From: Candidatus Poribacteria bacterium
Lineage (GTDB): Bacteria > Poribacteria > WGA-4E > WGA-3G
NCBI GenBank assembly: GCA_026702755.1
Contig: JAPPBX010000037.1
Location: forward strand, 1 to 45,136
DNA: 45,136 bases
Reading direction: 5' to 3'
The stretch's first letter is position 1. Every line of letters begins with the position of its first letter. This document shows, one piece after another, positions 32,308-40,286 of the stretch. The notes beneath the pieces were generated by a model. It had not been told where the DNA came from. It saw nothing but the letters and a program-made list of their open reading frames with translations, and made no database searches. The position numbers and the translations under genes are program-made.

Positions 32308-33273
32308 ATGAGCAAATTTAACTTCATTGACCTCTTTGCTGGAATCGGTGGAATTCGCATTCCTTATGAAAAGTTAGGCGGAACATGTGTATTTAGTTCT
32401 GAATGGGATAAATACGCCCAACAGACCTACACTTACAATTTTGGAGAAACGCCCGCTGGCGACATCACTAAGATTAAGGAAACTGATATCCCCGACCACG
32501 ACATTTTATTGGCAGGTTTTCCGTGCCAACCCTTTAGTATTATTGGAGACAAGCAGGGCTTTGAAGATACGCGTGGTACACTGTTTTTTGACATCGCTCG
32601 GATTTTGAAACAGAAGCAGCCGAGCGCGTTTCTCCTTGAAAATGTCAAGCAGCTGCTCACCCATGACAAGGGACAAACCTTTGCAGTTATACAAGAACAA
32701 TTGTCGCGATTGGGCTATACCGCCTATCACAAGGTATTGAATGCCCTTGACTTCGGATTACCGCAAAAACGGGAACGGATTTTTATTGTAGGGTTTCGCG
32801 AACCGATAGCGTTTGATTTCCCGAAGCCTATCGGTATGTACAAACCTCTCTCAGAGATACTGGAGTCTGACAAAGACATTGACCCAAACCTGTTCGCATC
32901 GGAGCGCATCCAAAAATCGCGACGTGAAAAGTGTAAAGGCATACCCTTTTTCCCATCCGTTTGGCATGAAAACAAAGGAGGTAACATTTCGGTCTTGCCC
33001 TTTTCGTGTGCGTTGAGAGCTGGTGCCTCTTACAACTATCTTTTGGTGAACGGCGTTCGGCGTCTTTCCGATAGAGAACTGCTACGCCTACAAGGATTTC
33101 CCGAAGACTTCAAAATTGTAGGGAATATGATGCAGGTCAGAAAACAGACTGGAAATAGTGTTGCTATCCCTGTCGTCCATGCCATTGCGGAGAAAATGTT
33201 GCAGGCATTAGAACAACGTAAACCGATGATACAACTTGAGGAACAATTGCTTCTCTTTAAAGATGCAGCATAA
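32308..33273 (+). CDS. dcm: DNA (cytosine-5-)-methyltransferase
   Basis: A 321-residue C5-cytosine methyltransferase with the ten-motif layout: motif I DLFAGIGG (8-15), motif IV GFPCQPFS with catalytic C73, motif VI ENVK (111-114), motif VIII QKRERIF (153-159), a target-recognition region (about 185-250), motif IX RRLSDRELLRLQGFP and motif X GNSVAIPV. All catalytic residues are present. No restriction endonuclease is next to it; the following genes are a HigBA-like toxin-antitoxin pair, a VWA protein and an SNF2-SWIM helicase on the same strand. It may be a solitary methyltransferase or part of a defence-like cluster (inference). The symbol is generic; the target sequence is unknown. Confidence 0.95.
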   Translation: MSKFNFIDLFAGIGGIRIPYEKLGGTCVFSSEWDKYAQQTYTYNFGETPAGDITKIKETDIPDHDILLAGFPCQPFSIIGDKQGFEDTRGTLFFDIARILKQKQPSAFLLENVKQLLTHDKGQTFAVIQEQLSRLGYTAYHKVLNALDFGLPQKRERIFIVGFREPIAFDFPKPIGMYKPLSEILESDKDIDPNLFASERIQKSRREKCKGIPFFPSVWHENKGGNISVLPFSCALRAGASYNYLLVNGVRRLSDRELLRLQGFPEDFKIVGNMMQVRKQTGNSVAIPVVHAIAEKMLQALEQRKPMIQLEEQLLLFKDAA

Positions 33274-33314
33274 ATCATCTATTCTATGAGGAGTAAGACT
33301 TTTGAAAAGTGCTT

Positions 33315-33659
33315 ATGAAAGAGGTTACATGGGTCGGTGATTCCCGTGAGAAGCTGCGACGATTACCTAAGGGTGCAAGAAAAACAATCGGTGAAGCTCT
33401 GACATACGCTCAGTTTGGAGAAAAGCACCCGACTGCCAAACCGATGCGAGGCATTGGAACAGGAGTGATGGAGATTGTTGCTCGACAGTCCCGTGATACT
33501 TACCGAGCAGTTTATGTCGTAAATCTTGGGAGGCAGATTTATGTGCTGCATGTTTTCCAAAAGAAAGCAACTCGAGGCATAAAAACCCCAAAAAGAGAAA
33601 TAGACCTTATTAAGCATCGCTTAAAGCAGGCAAAAGAAATGGAGGCAGCCCATGTGTAA
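33315..33659 (+). CDS. HigB/RelE-like toxin (phage-derived Gp49-like family)
   Basis: A 114-residue protein. The order KEVTWVGDSREKLRRLPKGARKTIGEAL, GVMEIVARQSRDTYRAVYVV, RQIYVLHVFQKKATRGIKTP and EIDLIKHRLKQ is that of the phage-derived Gp49-like/HigB-2 toxin family, which cuts mRNA on ribosomes. The Arg/Tyr pair in the second block and the HVFQKK motif are the expected active-site region. I preferred ATG 33315 to the GTG at 33309. It ends eight bases inside the next gene (ATGTGTAA), the toxin-first arrangement of HigBA systems. It follows the methyltransferase by 41 bases. Confidence 0.88.
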   Translation: MKEVTWVGDSREKLRRLPKGARKTIGEALTYAQFGEKHPTAKPMRGIGTGVMEIVARQSRDTYRAVYVVNLGRQIYVLHVFQKKATRGIKTPKREIDLIKHRLKQAKEMEAAHV

Positions 33660-33981
33660 TGACCTGAAATTCGAGAAAAGTAGTGGAAACGTGTTTAAGG
33701 ATATTGGCTTTTCTGAAGCAGAGGCCGAGGTTTTGTTATCTCGAACAAAGTTGACTTTTGAGATATTTACACTTCTTAAAAAATCTCGGCTCAGACGCGT
33801 GAAGGCGGCGAAACTTCTGGCGGTTGAAGAGCAGGACATCTTGAAACTCAAAAACGGTGACTTTGATGATTTCAGCATAGAACGCCTTTCCCATTTCCGG
33901 GATCGGTTGAAGTGCTATGTAGAGGAACAGGAACCAACATCAGAAAAAGAAGAGGAACTAAGGGCATCAGCTGCTCCGTAA
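33652..33981 (+). CDS. HigA-like helix-turn-helix antitoxin
   Basis: A 109-residue XRE-type protein of the HTH_37 group. It opens with the family string SSGNVFKDIGFSEAEAEVLL, then a helix-turn-helix at about 43-75 (LKKSRLRRVKAAKLLAVEEQDILKLKNGDF), FSIERLSHFRDRL and a charged tail. It overlaps the toxin gene by eight bases. It should bind the toxin and repress the operon promoter. Its final residues run up to the VWA gene, whose ATG lies 17 bases downstream, so read-through into that gene is likely. Confidence 0.88.
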   Translation: MCNDLKFEKSSGNVFKDIGFSEAEAEVLLSRTKLTFEIFTLLKKSRLRRVKAAKLLAVEEQDILKLKNGDFDDFSIERLSHFRDRLKCYVEEQEPTSEKEEELRASAAP

Positions 33982-33998
33982 TCAGAGATATTAATACA

Positions 33999-34982
33999 AT
34001 GAAATCAAAATCCAGTAAAGCCTTTCTCATTTCAGTCCTACTACACGTCGGTATTGGCGTGCTCGGACTTTTCTATTGGTTCGGTACGAACCCACAGCGA
34101 GATGCCGCCAGTATCAACGCCATGTTCATCAGGGAAGAAAAACCGAAGGTCAGACGTATACCACGACGGAAACGTGTCCAAGCCACGCAGAAAAGAACCC
34201 GCGATGTCAGTCAACCGCGACTGAAAATCCTCACGAGCAACCAACCTGCCAGCACGCGCGGTGTTGTCTCGGCAGCGGAACCTGCTCCTTTCCAACCCTT
34301 CGACACCGACGATCTCGGTGAACCCGTTGGACCCACGACGACAAATGTTGAATTCGATGACATTCCACAGGTCCAACGAAAAGTCATTGACCGTCCTTTC
34401 AGAAAAGAGAAGAAAACCGAAACGCGTCCCAAGAGTCGGTTAGTGAAGTTCATTGAAGCACAAGAAGGGCCCCAACGTATCGTCTACTGTATTGATCTGT
34501 CCACCAGCATGCAAAATCTTCCCGCGCGCAAACTTAAGCGGATTATAGATCTTATGCGCGACTCACTCACCTTTCTCGAACCGCACGATAGTTTCAACAT
34601 TGTGGCGTTCAGTGCGGAACTCATCGTCTATCAAGAAGACTTTGTTCCCGTAACAGAGCAGACAGTTGCTTCATCGTCAAACTATCTCGCCGACATCCAG
34701 TCCCAAATCCATACAGACGGGACCGACCACGATATGCTAACGGCGTTGACGGAAACCTCCAAAACCTCACCTACCATCGTTGTCCTCTTTAGTGATGGTA
34801 TCCCAACGTCAATTGAGGGACCGGATCTCACACGTGTTGGCGAACACGCTGCAGGCAACGGACGTATCTTTGCTATGGGAACCGGGATGGCACCGAATTT
34901 CCCCGGTGCCGTGATGTTGAAACGTCTCGCTACTGTGAGTGCGGGGGACCTGTGGCTCGTTGATAGAGCAAGAATTAGATAA
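33999..34982 (+). CDS. Membrane-anchored VWA-domain protein
   Basis: A 327-residue protein. An N-terminal transmembrane helix (AFLISVLLHVGIGVLGLFYW) resembles TonB-type anchors. A basic, Pro-containing linker follows (RRIPRRKRVQ, about 45-150), then a von Willebrand factor A domain beginning IVYCIDLSTSMQNL, with the MIDAS D166-x-S168-x-S170, and later IVVLFSDGIPTS. The metal-binding layout is complete for the first two motifs. I chose the ATG at 33999 because it begins MKSKSSKAFLISV, a natural membrane anchor; the frame upstream lies inside the antitoxin. It is 12 bases from the SNF2 helicase gene, so the two are likely in one transcript. Its partner is unknown. Confidence 0.85.
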   Translation: MKSKSSKAFLISVLLHVGIGVLGLFYWFGTNPQRDAASINAMFIREEKPKVRRIPRRKRVQATQKRTRDVSQPRLKILTSNQPASTRGVVSAAEPAPFQPFDTDDLGEPVGPTTTNVEFDDIPQVQRKVIDRPFRKEKKTETRPKSRLVKFIEAQEGPQRIVYCIDLSTSMQNLPARKLKRIIDLMRDSLTFLEPHDSFNIVAFSAELIVYQEDFVPVTEQTVASSSNYLADIQSQIHTDGTDHDMLTALTETSKTSPTIVVLFSDGIPTSIEGPDLTRVGEHAAGNGRIFAMGTGMAPNFPGAVMLKRLATVSAGDLWLVDRARIR

Positions 34983-34994
34983 GGGGAAAACTGC

Positions 34995-36821
34995 ATGCAG
35001 CAATCCAGTCTCACGCGTGCAGAAGAGATAGCCGAAGGTCTCTATCCACACCAAATAGAAGGTATCGCCTTTCTGCTCGGTCGTCGCCGTGCGCTCCTTG
35101 CTGATGATATGGGACTCGGTAAGACCCGACAATCCGTCCTCGCGATGGTTGAAGCAGAAGCCGAAGGTCCTTACCTCGTGATCTGTCCTGCCTCTATCAA
35201 ACGCAACTGGGCGCGTGAAATCGAAATCGTTTTCCCAGATGCCGAACCTGCCATCGTTGGTCCCACGCCGCTCCCACCTATAGATTACCGCGGTTGGATT
35301 ATTGTCAACTATGAAATCCTCGGTAAAAATCTTGACAAACTACTTGCGTTTGACTGGAAAGGTGTTGTTTTTGACGAAGCACACTACCTAAAAAATTATC
35401 AGAGTCAGCGGAGTCAAAACGCATCAAAACTGGTTAAGCAGATCAAACGGGACCCTGTAGTCCATGCGTTAACTGGTACCCCAATGACAAGCCGGCCCCG
35501 CGACCTTTTTCCGCTGTTGCAGATTTTGGACCATCCTCTCGGAAAGAGTTTCCTCAGTTTTGCGAAGCGTTATTGTGAGGCGTATCAAGGAGATTTCGGA
35601 CTGGTGGCAGATGGCGCAAGCAATCTCGAGGAATTGACTGTGCAACTGCACGGTGTCATGCTGCGCCGCACAAAAGATGAAGTGTTAGACCTTCCGCCTA
35701 AGGTCCGGACATGGATGGACGTTGAACTCCACCCTTATGCAATCCAGCACTTTAATCGATTAGTCCAAGAATTCATATCAAAATTTGACACACCTGAAGC
35801 GATTGATGGAAGCCCAGAATCCTTTGGTCTATCATCAAAACACCGCGAAGAATTAGATAACTCAATAGACACTTCGGATTTAGGAACTGGAATGGGTAGA
35901 ATAACCCAAGTGCGCCGAGCAATTGCATTTGTCAAATGTCGTCACACCATCAAATTTGTGGAGAATGCCCTGGAACAAGGTGAAAAGGTAATTATTTTTA
36001 CATCCTTCCTCAATACGATGCAGCGTTTCCAAACGCACTTCAAGGACCGAGCGGTTTATGTGTCCGGCGAAGTTCCTGTACATGAGAGACAGAACAGGGT
36101 TGATCGCTTTCAAAACGATGACGATATCAAACTTTTTATAGCCAACATGCACATAGCAGGCGTTGGTGTAAATCTCACTGCAGCGCGACAGATCGTCTTT
36201 AACGACTTAGATTGGGTGCCTGCTAACCACTGGCAGGCAGAAGATCGCGCTTATCGCATCGGTCAGACAGGAACCGTCAATGTCACCTATATGATTGCGA
36301 CTGGAACTGTTGATTCGTTTGTCAAGACAGTATTAGAAACAAAAGCAGCATTGATGGATTCGATCGTTGAGGGATCAATTTTGATACCGGATGGCGAGGC
36401 TGCTCTCCAACTGGATGTCCTCAGCGAACTCAAGCGGATGATGAATGCTTTGTCTGTCCAAACCAGTGAACTGAAAGAATCCGAAGTGCATGATGTGCTT
36501 CAGAAAGCAGGGGATGCATACCTTGAAGAGAACGCGTCCCACCTCCGAGAAGCGACCTGTGCGCAGCTGCGTCCATATTCCGAAGAAGCCATCCGCACCT
36601 TAGCGCAAGTTCTCACCGGTCCTGAGCGAGCAGTCTATCACGCTGAGAGTTCATCACAGAAGGGCAAATTTTACACACTGGAGGTTGTCGGTGTCGATGT
36701 AACGTGCGATTGTCCAGGCTTCACGCACCGCGGCAGCTGCCGACACGTCCGTCCCCTGAAATCCGCCCTCGCCTCAGAAAAACCGTTGCCGAAAGGATAT
36801 AAGAAAGTTTCGTCAGATTAG
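34995..36821 (+). CDS. SNF2-family helicase with C-terminal SWIM zinc finger
   Basis: A 608-residue SNF2/SMARCAL1-like ATPase. Seen: LYPHQIEGIAFLL, Walker A DDMGLGKT (37-44), motif II DEAH (127-130), LTGTPM (159-164), MLRRTKDEVLDLPPK, the second RecA lobe with IIFTSFLNTMQRFQ, ANMHIAGVGVNLTAARQIVFNDLDW and QAEDRAYRIGQ, all in normal order. The C-terminus carries a SWIM-type finger, CDCPGFTHRGSCRH (about 571-584). Bacterial SNF2 proteins with a SWIM domain usually have it at the N-terminus, so this order is less common (from memory). Role: DNA translocation or remodelling. Its neighbours on the strand are VWA, HigBA and a C5-methyltransferase. Confidence 0.94.
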   Translation: MQQSSLTRAEEIAEGLYPHQIEGIAFLLGRRRALLADDMGLGKTRQSVLAMVEAEAEGPYLVICPASIKRNWAREIEIVFPDAEPAIVGPTPLPPIDYRGWIIVNYEILGKNLDKLLAFDWKGVVFDEAHYLKNYQSQRSQNASKLVKQIKRDPVVHALTGTPMTSRPRDLFPLLQILDHPLGKSFLSFAKRYCEAYQGDFGLVADGASNLEELTVQLHGVMLRRTKDEVLDLPPKVRTWMDVELHPYAIQHFNRLVQEFISKFDTPEAIDGSPESFGLSSKHREELDNSIDTSDLGTGMGRITQVRRAIAFVKCRHTIKFVENALEQGEKVIIFTSFLNTMQRFQTHFKDRAVYVSGEVPVHERQNRVDRFQNDDDIKLFIANMHIAGVGVNLTAARQIVFNDLDWVPANHWQAEDRAYRIGQTGTVNVTYMIATGTVDSFVKTVLETKAALMDSIVEGSILIPDGEAALQLDVLSELKRMMNALSVQTSELKESEVHDVLQKAGDAYLEENASHLREATCAQLRPYSEEAIRTLAQVLTGPERAVYHAESSSQKGKFYTLEVVGVDVTCDCPGFTHRGSCRHVRPLKSALASEKPLPKGYKKVSSD

Positions 36822-36872
36822 TTTGGATTGCTGGGTTTCGTTATACCTATTCACACAAACAATTCGTCAAAC

Positions 36873-36921
36873 CTGCCCCATTTCGTGCAATTGCGCATAA
36901 GGTATGCCCTATCTCGTGCAG
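36873..36921 (+). promoter_or_regulatory. Paired upstream activator sites for the TPR gene
   Basis: Site A CTGCCCCATTTCGTGCAA (36873-36890) and site B ATGCCCTATCTCGTGCAG (36904-36921), again 31 bases apart. They match the pair at 27941 at 25 or more of 36 positions by eye, in unrelated surrounding sequence. Confidence 0.75.
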
Positions 36922-36971
36922 TACTTTTTGGATATTTTGCGGAAATCCGATGGGTTGGGGATTATTTAGAT

Positions 36972-36987
36972 AGGCACGAAATTTGCT
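36972..36987 (+). promoter_or_regulatory. Sigma-54 (-24/-12) promoter of the TPR gene
   Basis: AGGCACGAAATTTGCT differs from the TGGCACR-N4-TTGCW consensus only at the first base. GG (36973-36974) and GC (36985-36986) keep the ten-base spacing. The predicted start is near 36998. Confidence 0.75.
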
Positions 36988-37035
36988 ATGTTTTCAAAAC
37001 AAGGTCGCGATCAGGAGTCGTTCCCACATGAGCAC

Positions 37036-37064
37036 TTGACATATTTTGGAAACCCTGTTAGCAT
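37036..37064 (+). promoter_or_regulatory. Possible second, sigma-70-type promoter of the TPR gene
   Basis: TTGACA (37036-37041), 17 bases, TAGCAT (37059-37064). It lies downstream of the sigma-54 start and would give a leader of about 27 bases, so the TPR gene may have both constitutive and activator-dependent transcription. Confidence 0.5.
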
Positions 37065-37097
37065 ATTTAGAATTAATACTTGCCAAGGAGAGAAAAG

Positions 37098-38336
37098 ATG
37101 AAGAAGTTCATAATCGCGGAAATTTGCGTTGTAGTTGCCCTCATTGTTGGATTTTGGTTAGGGCGCATTACAGGTAACGACACGAGTTACGAAAGTTATT
37201 ATGACAACGCCGACAAGGCATGGGCGGCAGCACAAGCAATTGACAACCCACCGATAACGCTTGATGAACCCGAAAAAAGTCGTTTACGCAAAGTCCGAGC
37301 CGCATACCGTAAAGTTTTCGACAAATACCCCGAAAGTTTATGGGCAGACGATGCGCTCTACCAACTCGCCTCACGCATCCCACGCACTGATGAAGAGGCT
37401 TTCGCGCTCTTTCGTCGACTCATCAGCAATTATCCAGACAGTGAGTGGGCGGATGATTCAATGTACGCCATCGCCTTCGCCTCTTATCAGATCGCAGAGC
37501 AGCTGAAAAAGACGAATACGCTTGAATCCATAGATGCCTATTATGACCGCGCCCTTGCACTTTACAATCAATTAACCGCGACATATCCCGGTAGTCAATT
37601 GACGGACCAAGCAGAGTTTAACAAAGGAATGTGCTACTACGGGAAGGGTGAATTGAACTACGCACTTACACAGTTTGATACGCTCAGAGAGCCATTCAGC
37701 GATAGTCCGTTGCTTTATCAGATTCTATACGTTACGGGCGAAATTTACCTCAAAAAGCAAGAGTATGAAAACGCACGCGTGGAATTCACAAACGTCGTTG
37801 ATTCGGGAGATCCAGACCTCTCGCCATTAGCAAATTTTGGCATCGCGCAGGCTTATTTCGCGGAGGGGAAATTTCAGGAAGCAATCGATGAGTATCAGAA
37901 AGTTATGGATCTCTACCCAGACACCAAAGTCGGACAGGATGCCTACTTCTACATGGGATGGGCGTATGAAAGACTCGGCAAGTATGATGAAGCCATCGCC
38001 AGACTTGAGGAAGGTATCGATCTATATCCGCGCAACGAAAACGCAGCGAACTCGCAAGTCTATATTGGGCAAATTGCCTATGCCAATAACGATATGGCGA
38101 GTGCAGTTGACGCATACCAGAAGGTTGCGGATAATAGCACCTACGATTATGACACTCGACGGGCAGCACAATATTCGGTTGGCAAAATCCATGAGGACAG
38201 TGGCGATACGGATCTCGCGGTAGGGGCGTATCAGAAACTGATCACAGAATTCCCAGAACCGCATAAAGAGGCTACCCATCAGTCAAACAATATCAACGAG
38301 AATTACATTCAAAACCTAAGAGGTATGGGACTATAA
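37098..38336 (+). CDS. Membrane-anchored TPR protein (Tol-Pal/BamD-like repeats)
   Basis: A 412-residue protein. The N-terminal helix (FIIAEICVVVALIVGFWLG) anchors it to the membrane, and at least nine tetratricopeptide-like units follow, many of the YPDSEWADDSMYAIA or YPDTKVGQDAYFYMGWAYE type seen in BamD and YbgF. It probably serves as a periplasmic scaffold. I chose ATG 37098 because AGGAG (37086-37090) lies seven bases upstream; the longer form needs a TTG. It shares the sigma-54 control module with the Ycf48 lipoprotein, so the two are likely expressed together. Its last codons, NLRGMGL, form one copy of a 30-base duplication (see 38308). Confidence 0.88.
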   Translation: MKKFIIAEICVVVALIVGFWLGRITGNDTSYESYYDNADKAWAAAQAIDNPPITLDEPEKSRLRKVRAAYRKVFDKYPESLWADDALYQLASRIPRTDEEAFALFRRLISNYPDSEWADDSMYAIAFASYQIAEQLKKTNTLESIDAYYDRALALYNQLTATYPGSQLTDQAEFNKGMCYYGKGELNYALTQFDTLREPFSDSPLLYQILYVTGEIYLKKQEYENARVEFTNVVDSGDPDLSPLANFGIAQAYFAEGKFQEAIDEYQKVMDLYPDTKVGQDAYFYMGWAYERLGKYDEAIARLEEGIDLYPRNENAANSQVYIGQIAYANNDMASAVDAYQKVADNSTYDYDTRRAAQYSVGKIHEDSGDTDLAVGAYQKLITEFPEPHKEATHQSNNINENYIQNLRGMGL

Positions 38337-38405
38337 CAACTAAATGTAGCATAGGCTGTTAGTTTCCTGTGGCAGTTCAAAATCTAAGAGGTGTGGGGTT
38401 GTAAC
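38308..38405. repeat. 30-bp direct duplication across a convergent gene junction
   Basis: Bases 38308-38337 (end of the TPR gene) and 38376-38405 (end of the PLP enzyme gene on the other strand) are the same 30-base sequence with five differences, all transitions, 68 bases apart. Both copies therefore encode gene ends, on opposite strands. Confidence 0.75.
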
Positions 38406-39589
38406 GCCTGTTCAAGGTCAGCGATAATATCGTCGGCATCCTCTAACCCCACAGAGATTCTGACTAAGCCATCTGTAACGCCGATCTGCTGACGGATTTC
38501 TGCCGGAACGTGTGAATGCGTTGTTGAGGCAGGATGGCAGATGAGGGTCCGCACATCTCCCAAACTGACAGCGAGCGAACAGAGCTGGAGGCGATCAACG
38601 AGGTGTTCACCTACAGTACGTCCGCCCTTCAGTTCCAGCGTTATCATACCGCCGAACGCTTCCATCTGGTGTTCGGCGAGTTCATGTTGCGGATGGCTCG
38701 GTAGACCCGGATAGCGAACCCACGCGACCGCGGGATGCGCTTCAAGAAAGGCTGCGAGGCGCGATGCGTTTTCACAGTGTCTCGCGAACCGCAGCGGCAG
38801 TGTGGTGAGTCCATGCAGCGTTAGCCATGCATTGAACGGACTGATGACCGCACCGAAATTACGCAACGCCCCCTCCTTAGCACGCGTAACGAATTCCTTC
38901 TCTCCGATAATCGCGCCAGCGATGACCGCACCGGTCCCACTCAAATATTTCGTCATACTATGAACAACGACATCAATGCCGAGCGCAATTGGTTGTTGAC
39001 CGCACGGTGTCGCGAAGGTATTGTCAATAATTGAGGTTAATCCGTGTGCCTTTGCAATTTCGGCAGCTGCCCGCAAGTCTATCAGTTTCAGGAGCGGATT
39101 CGTCGGGCTTTCAAGGTAGAGCACCTTCGTATCATCTCTGATCGCACGTTCAATTTGTGTGGTGTCCGTGGCATCAACGAACGTCGTCTCAATTCCGAAT
39201 CGCGGGAGTTCCTCATTGAGGATTTGGAACGTAGCGGAATAGAGATTTTCCATCGCGACGACGTGCCCACCCTCAGCTAAAGCAGTGAGCAAGGCAGTAC
39301 TAACGGCTCCCATCCCCGACGCAGTTGCGAGTGCAGCCTCGCCTGCCTCAAGCACGGCAAGCTTCTTTTCCAATACCTCTTGGGTCGGATTACCCCAACG
39401 GGTATAGACATAGCCGCTCTCTTCGTCTCGGAAGGCTTCGGCGCATTCGGCAGCCGTTGTAAAACGGAACGTACTGTTCTGATAGATAGGCGGCAGCAGC
39501 GGGATCCCACTTTTTTCGGTTGTGGACGTTCGTGCTTCGCCTGCATGAATCGCTTGGGTATTCTTACCTAAATTTCTCTGAGATGTCAT
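38384..39589 (-). CDS. PLP-dependent cystathionine gamma-synthase / O-acylhomoserine sulfhydrylase family enzyme
   Basis: A 401-residue Cys/Met-metabolism PLP enzyme. Seen: IHAGEARTSTTEKSGIPLLPPIYQNSTF, YTRWGNPTQEVLEKKLAVLE (phosphate-site Tyr/Arg near 60-64), SGMGAVS (91-97), D189 in SIIDNTFATP, and the Schiff-base lysine K214 in HSMTKYLSGTG. The C-terminal domain has HPASTTHSHVP, typical of the family. Members make cystathionine or homocysteine from O-acylhomoserine, or split methionine; residues alone do not decide which. The last residues (QALQPHTS) are coded by one copy of the 30-base duplication. Its upstream neighbour on the strand is ogt, 72 bases away. Confidence 0.92.
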   Translation of the reverse strand: MTSQRNLGKNTQAIHAGEARTSTTEKSGIPLLPPIYQNSTFRFTTAAECAEAFRDEESGYVYTRWGNPTQEVLEKKLAVLEAGEAALATASGMGAVSTALLTALAEGGHVVAMENLYSATFQILNEELPRFGIETTFVDATDTTQIERAIRDDTKVLYLESPTNPLLKLIDLRAAAEIAKAHGLTSIIDNTFATPCGQQPIALGIDVVVHSMTKYLSGTGAVIAGAIIGEKEFVTRAKEGALRNFGAVISPFNAWLTLHGLTTLPLRFARHCENASRLAAFLEAHPAVAWVRYPGLPSHPQHELAEHQMEAFGGMITLELKGGRTVGEHLVDRLQLCSLAVSLGDVRTLICHPASTTHSHVPAEIRQQIGVTDGLVRISVGLEDADDIIADLEQALQPHTS

Positions 39590-39661
39590 GTTCGCCTCAA
39601 AACTCCTATCGGTATTTCTCTGGAGCGTTTTTAATATTCGCGATGCCCCGATGCTGCGGAC

Positions 39662-40237
39662 TTACTTCAAATCCTCAACGGGGTAACCTTCAAGTGCTAA
39701 TAACCGGTGTTTCCGTTCTAAACCGCCACCGTAGCCCCCTAATGCCCCATTGCTTCTAACAACACGATGGCACGGTCTGAGAATAGAGACGGGGTTTGCC
39801 CCAACCGCGCTCCCAACAGCCCGAACCGCCTTTGGTTTCCCTATCTGTTCCGCAATCCATTTGTAACTGGACACCTCTCCATAAGGGATTCGCTGGATGG
39901 CATCCCAGACCTTCTTCTGGAAGGGCGTTCCCCAATCTACTCGGAGCGGAATCTCGGAAACATCAAGCGGCTCACCTGCAAAATACCGCTCAAGCAGTTC
40001 TTGTACCCGATTTAGCACGGGATACTCCATTTGAAAGTGCGGCGGTTCATTGAACGGAAAATTATCCGCAAAAAAAAGATGTGAAATACTACTCTGATCG
40101 GCAGCGACTATTCCGATACAGCCCATGGGAGAATTGTAGGTGATAGTCCGGGAAGCAAAGTCATCGTGTGTGCTTTCGTGAGATTGCATGTCAATTGGAA
40201 CTCCCTTAAGAAACGGTTTCAATGGATTCATCTTCAT
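39662..40237 (-). CDS. ogt: Methylated-DNA-protein-cysteine methyltransferase
   Basis: A 191-residue alkyltransferase. It takes the alkyl group from O6-alkylguanine in DNA onto its own Cys. Seen: an N-terminal ribonuclease-like domain (ITYNSPMGCIGIVAAD), then the DNA-binding domain TPFQKKVWDAIQRIPYGEVSSYKWIAEQIGKPKAVRAVGSAVGANP, and the active site PCHRVVRSNGALGGYGGG with C156. All family residues are present. It is divergent from the SCP2 gene. The ATG at 40237 is the first; an alternative start at M17 (DMQSH) would still leave the domain whole. Confidence 0.95.
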   Translation of the reverse strand: MKMNPLKPFLKGVPIDMQSHESTHDDFASRTITYNSPMGCIGIVAADQSSISHLFFADNFPFNEPPHFQMEYPVLNRVQELLERYFAGEPLDVSEIPLRVDWGTPFQKKVWDAIQRIPYGEVSSYKWIAEQIGKPKAVRAVGSAVGANPVSILRPCHRVVRSNGALGGYGGGLERKHRLLALEGYPVEDLK

Positions 40238-40245
40238 TTTTTAAT

Positions 40246-40274
40246 TTGACCTTCAATTGATTATACGGTATGCT
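40246..40274 (+). promoter_or_regulatory. Sigma-70-type promoter of the SCP2 gene
   Basis: TTGACC (40246-40251), 17 bases, TATGCT (40269-40274). The start near 40281 leaves about six bases before the ATG at 40287, again near-leaderless and without a ribosome site. Confidence 0.65.
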
Positions 40275-40286
40275 ATATCGCAAACC

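Noticed and set aside
32308-36821. DISARM or BREX system
   Set aside because: A C5-methyltransferase and an SNF2 helicase are present, but drmA, drmB, drmC, pglX and pglZ-like genes are not seen.
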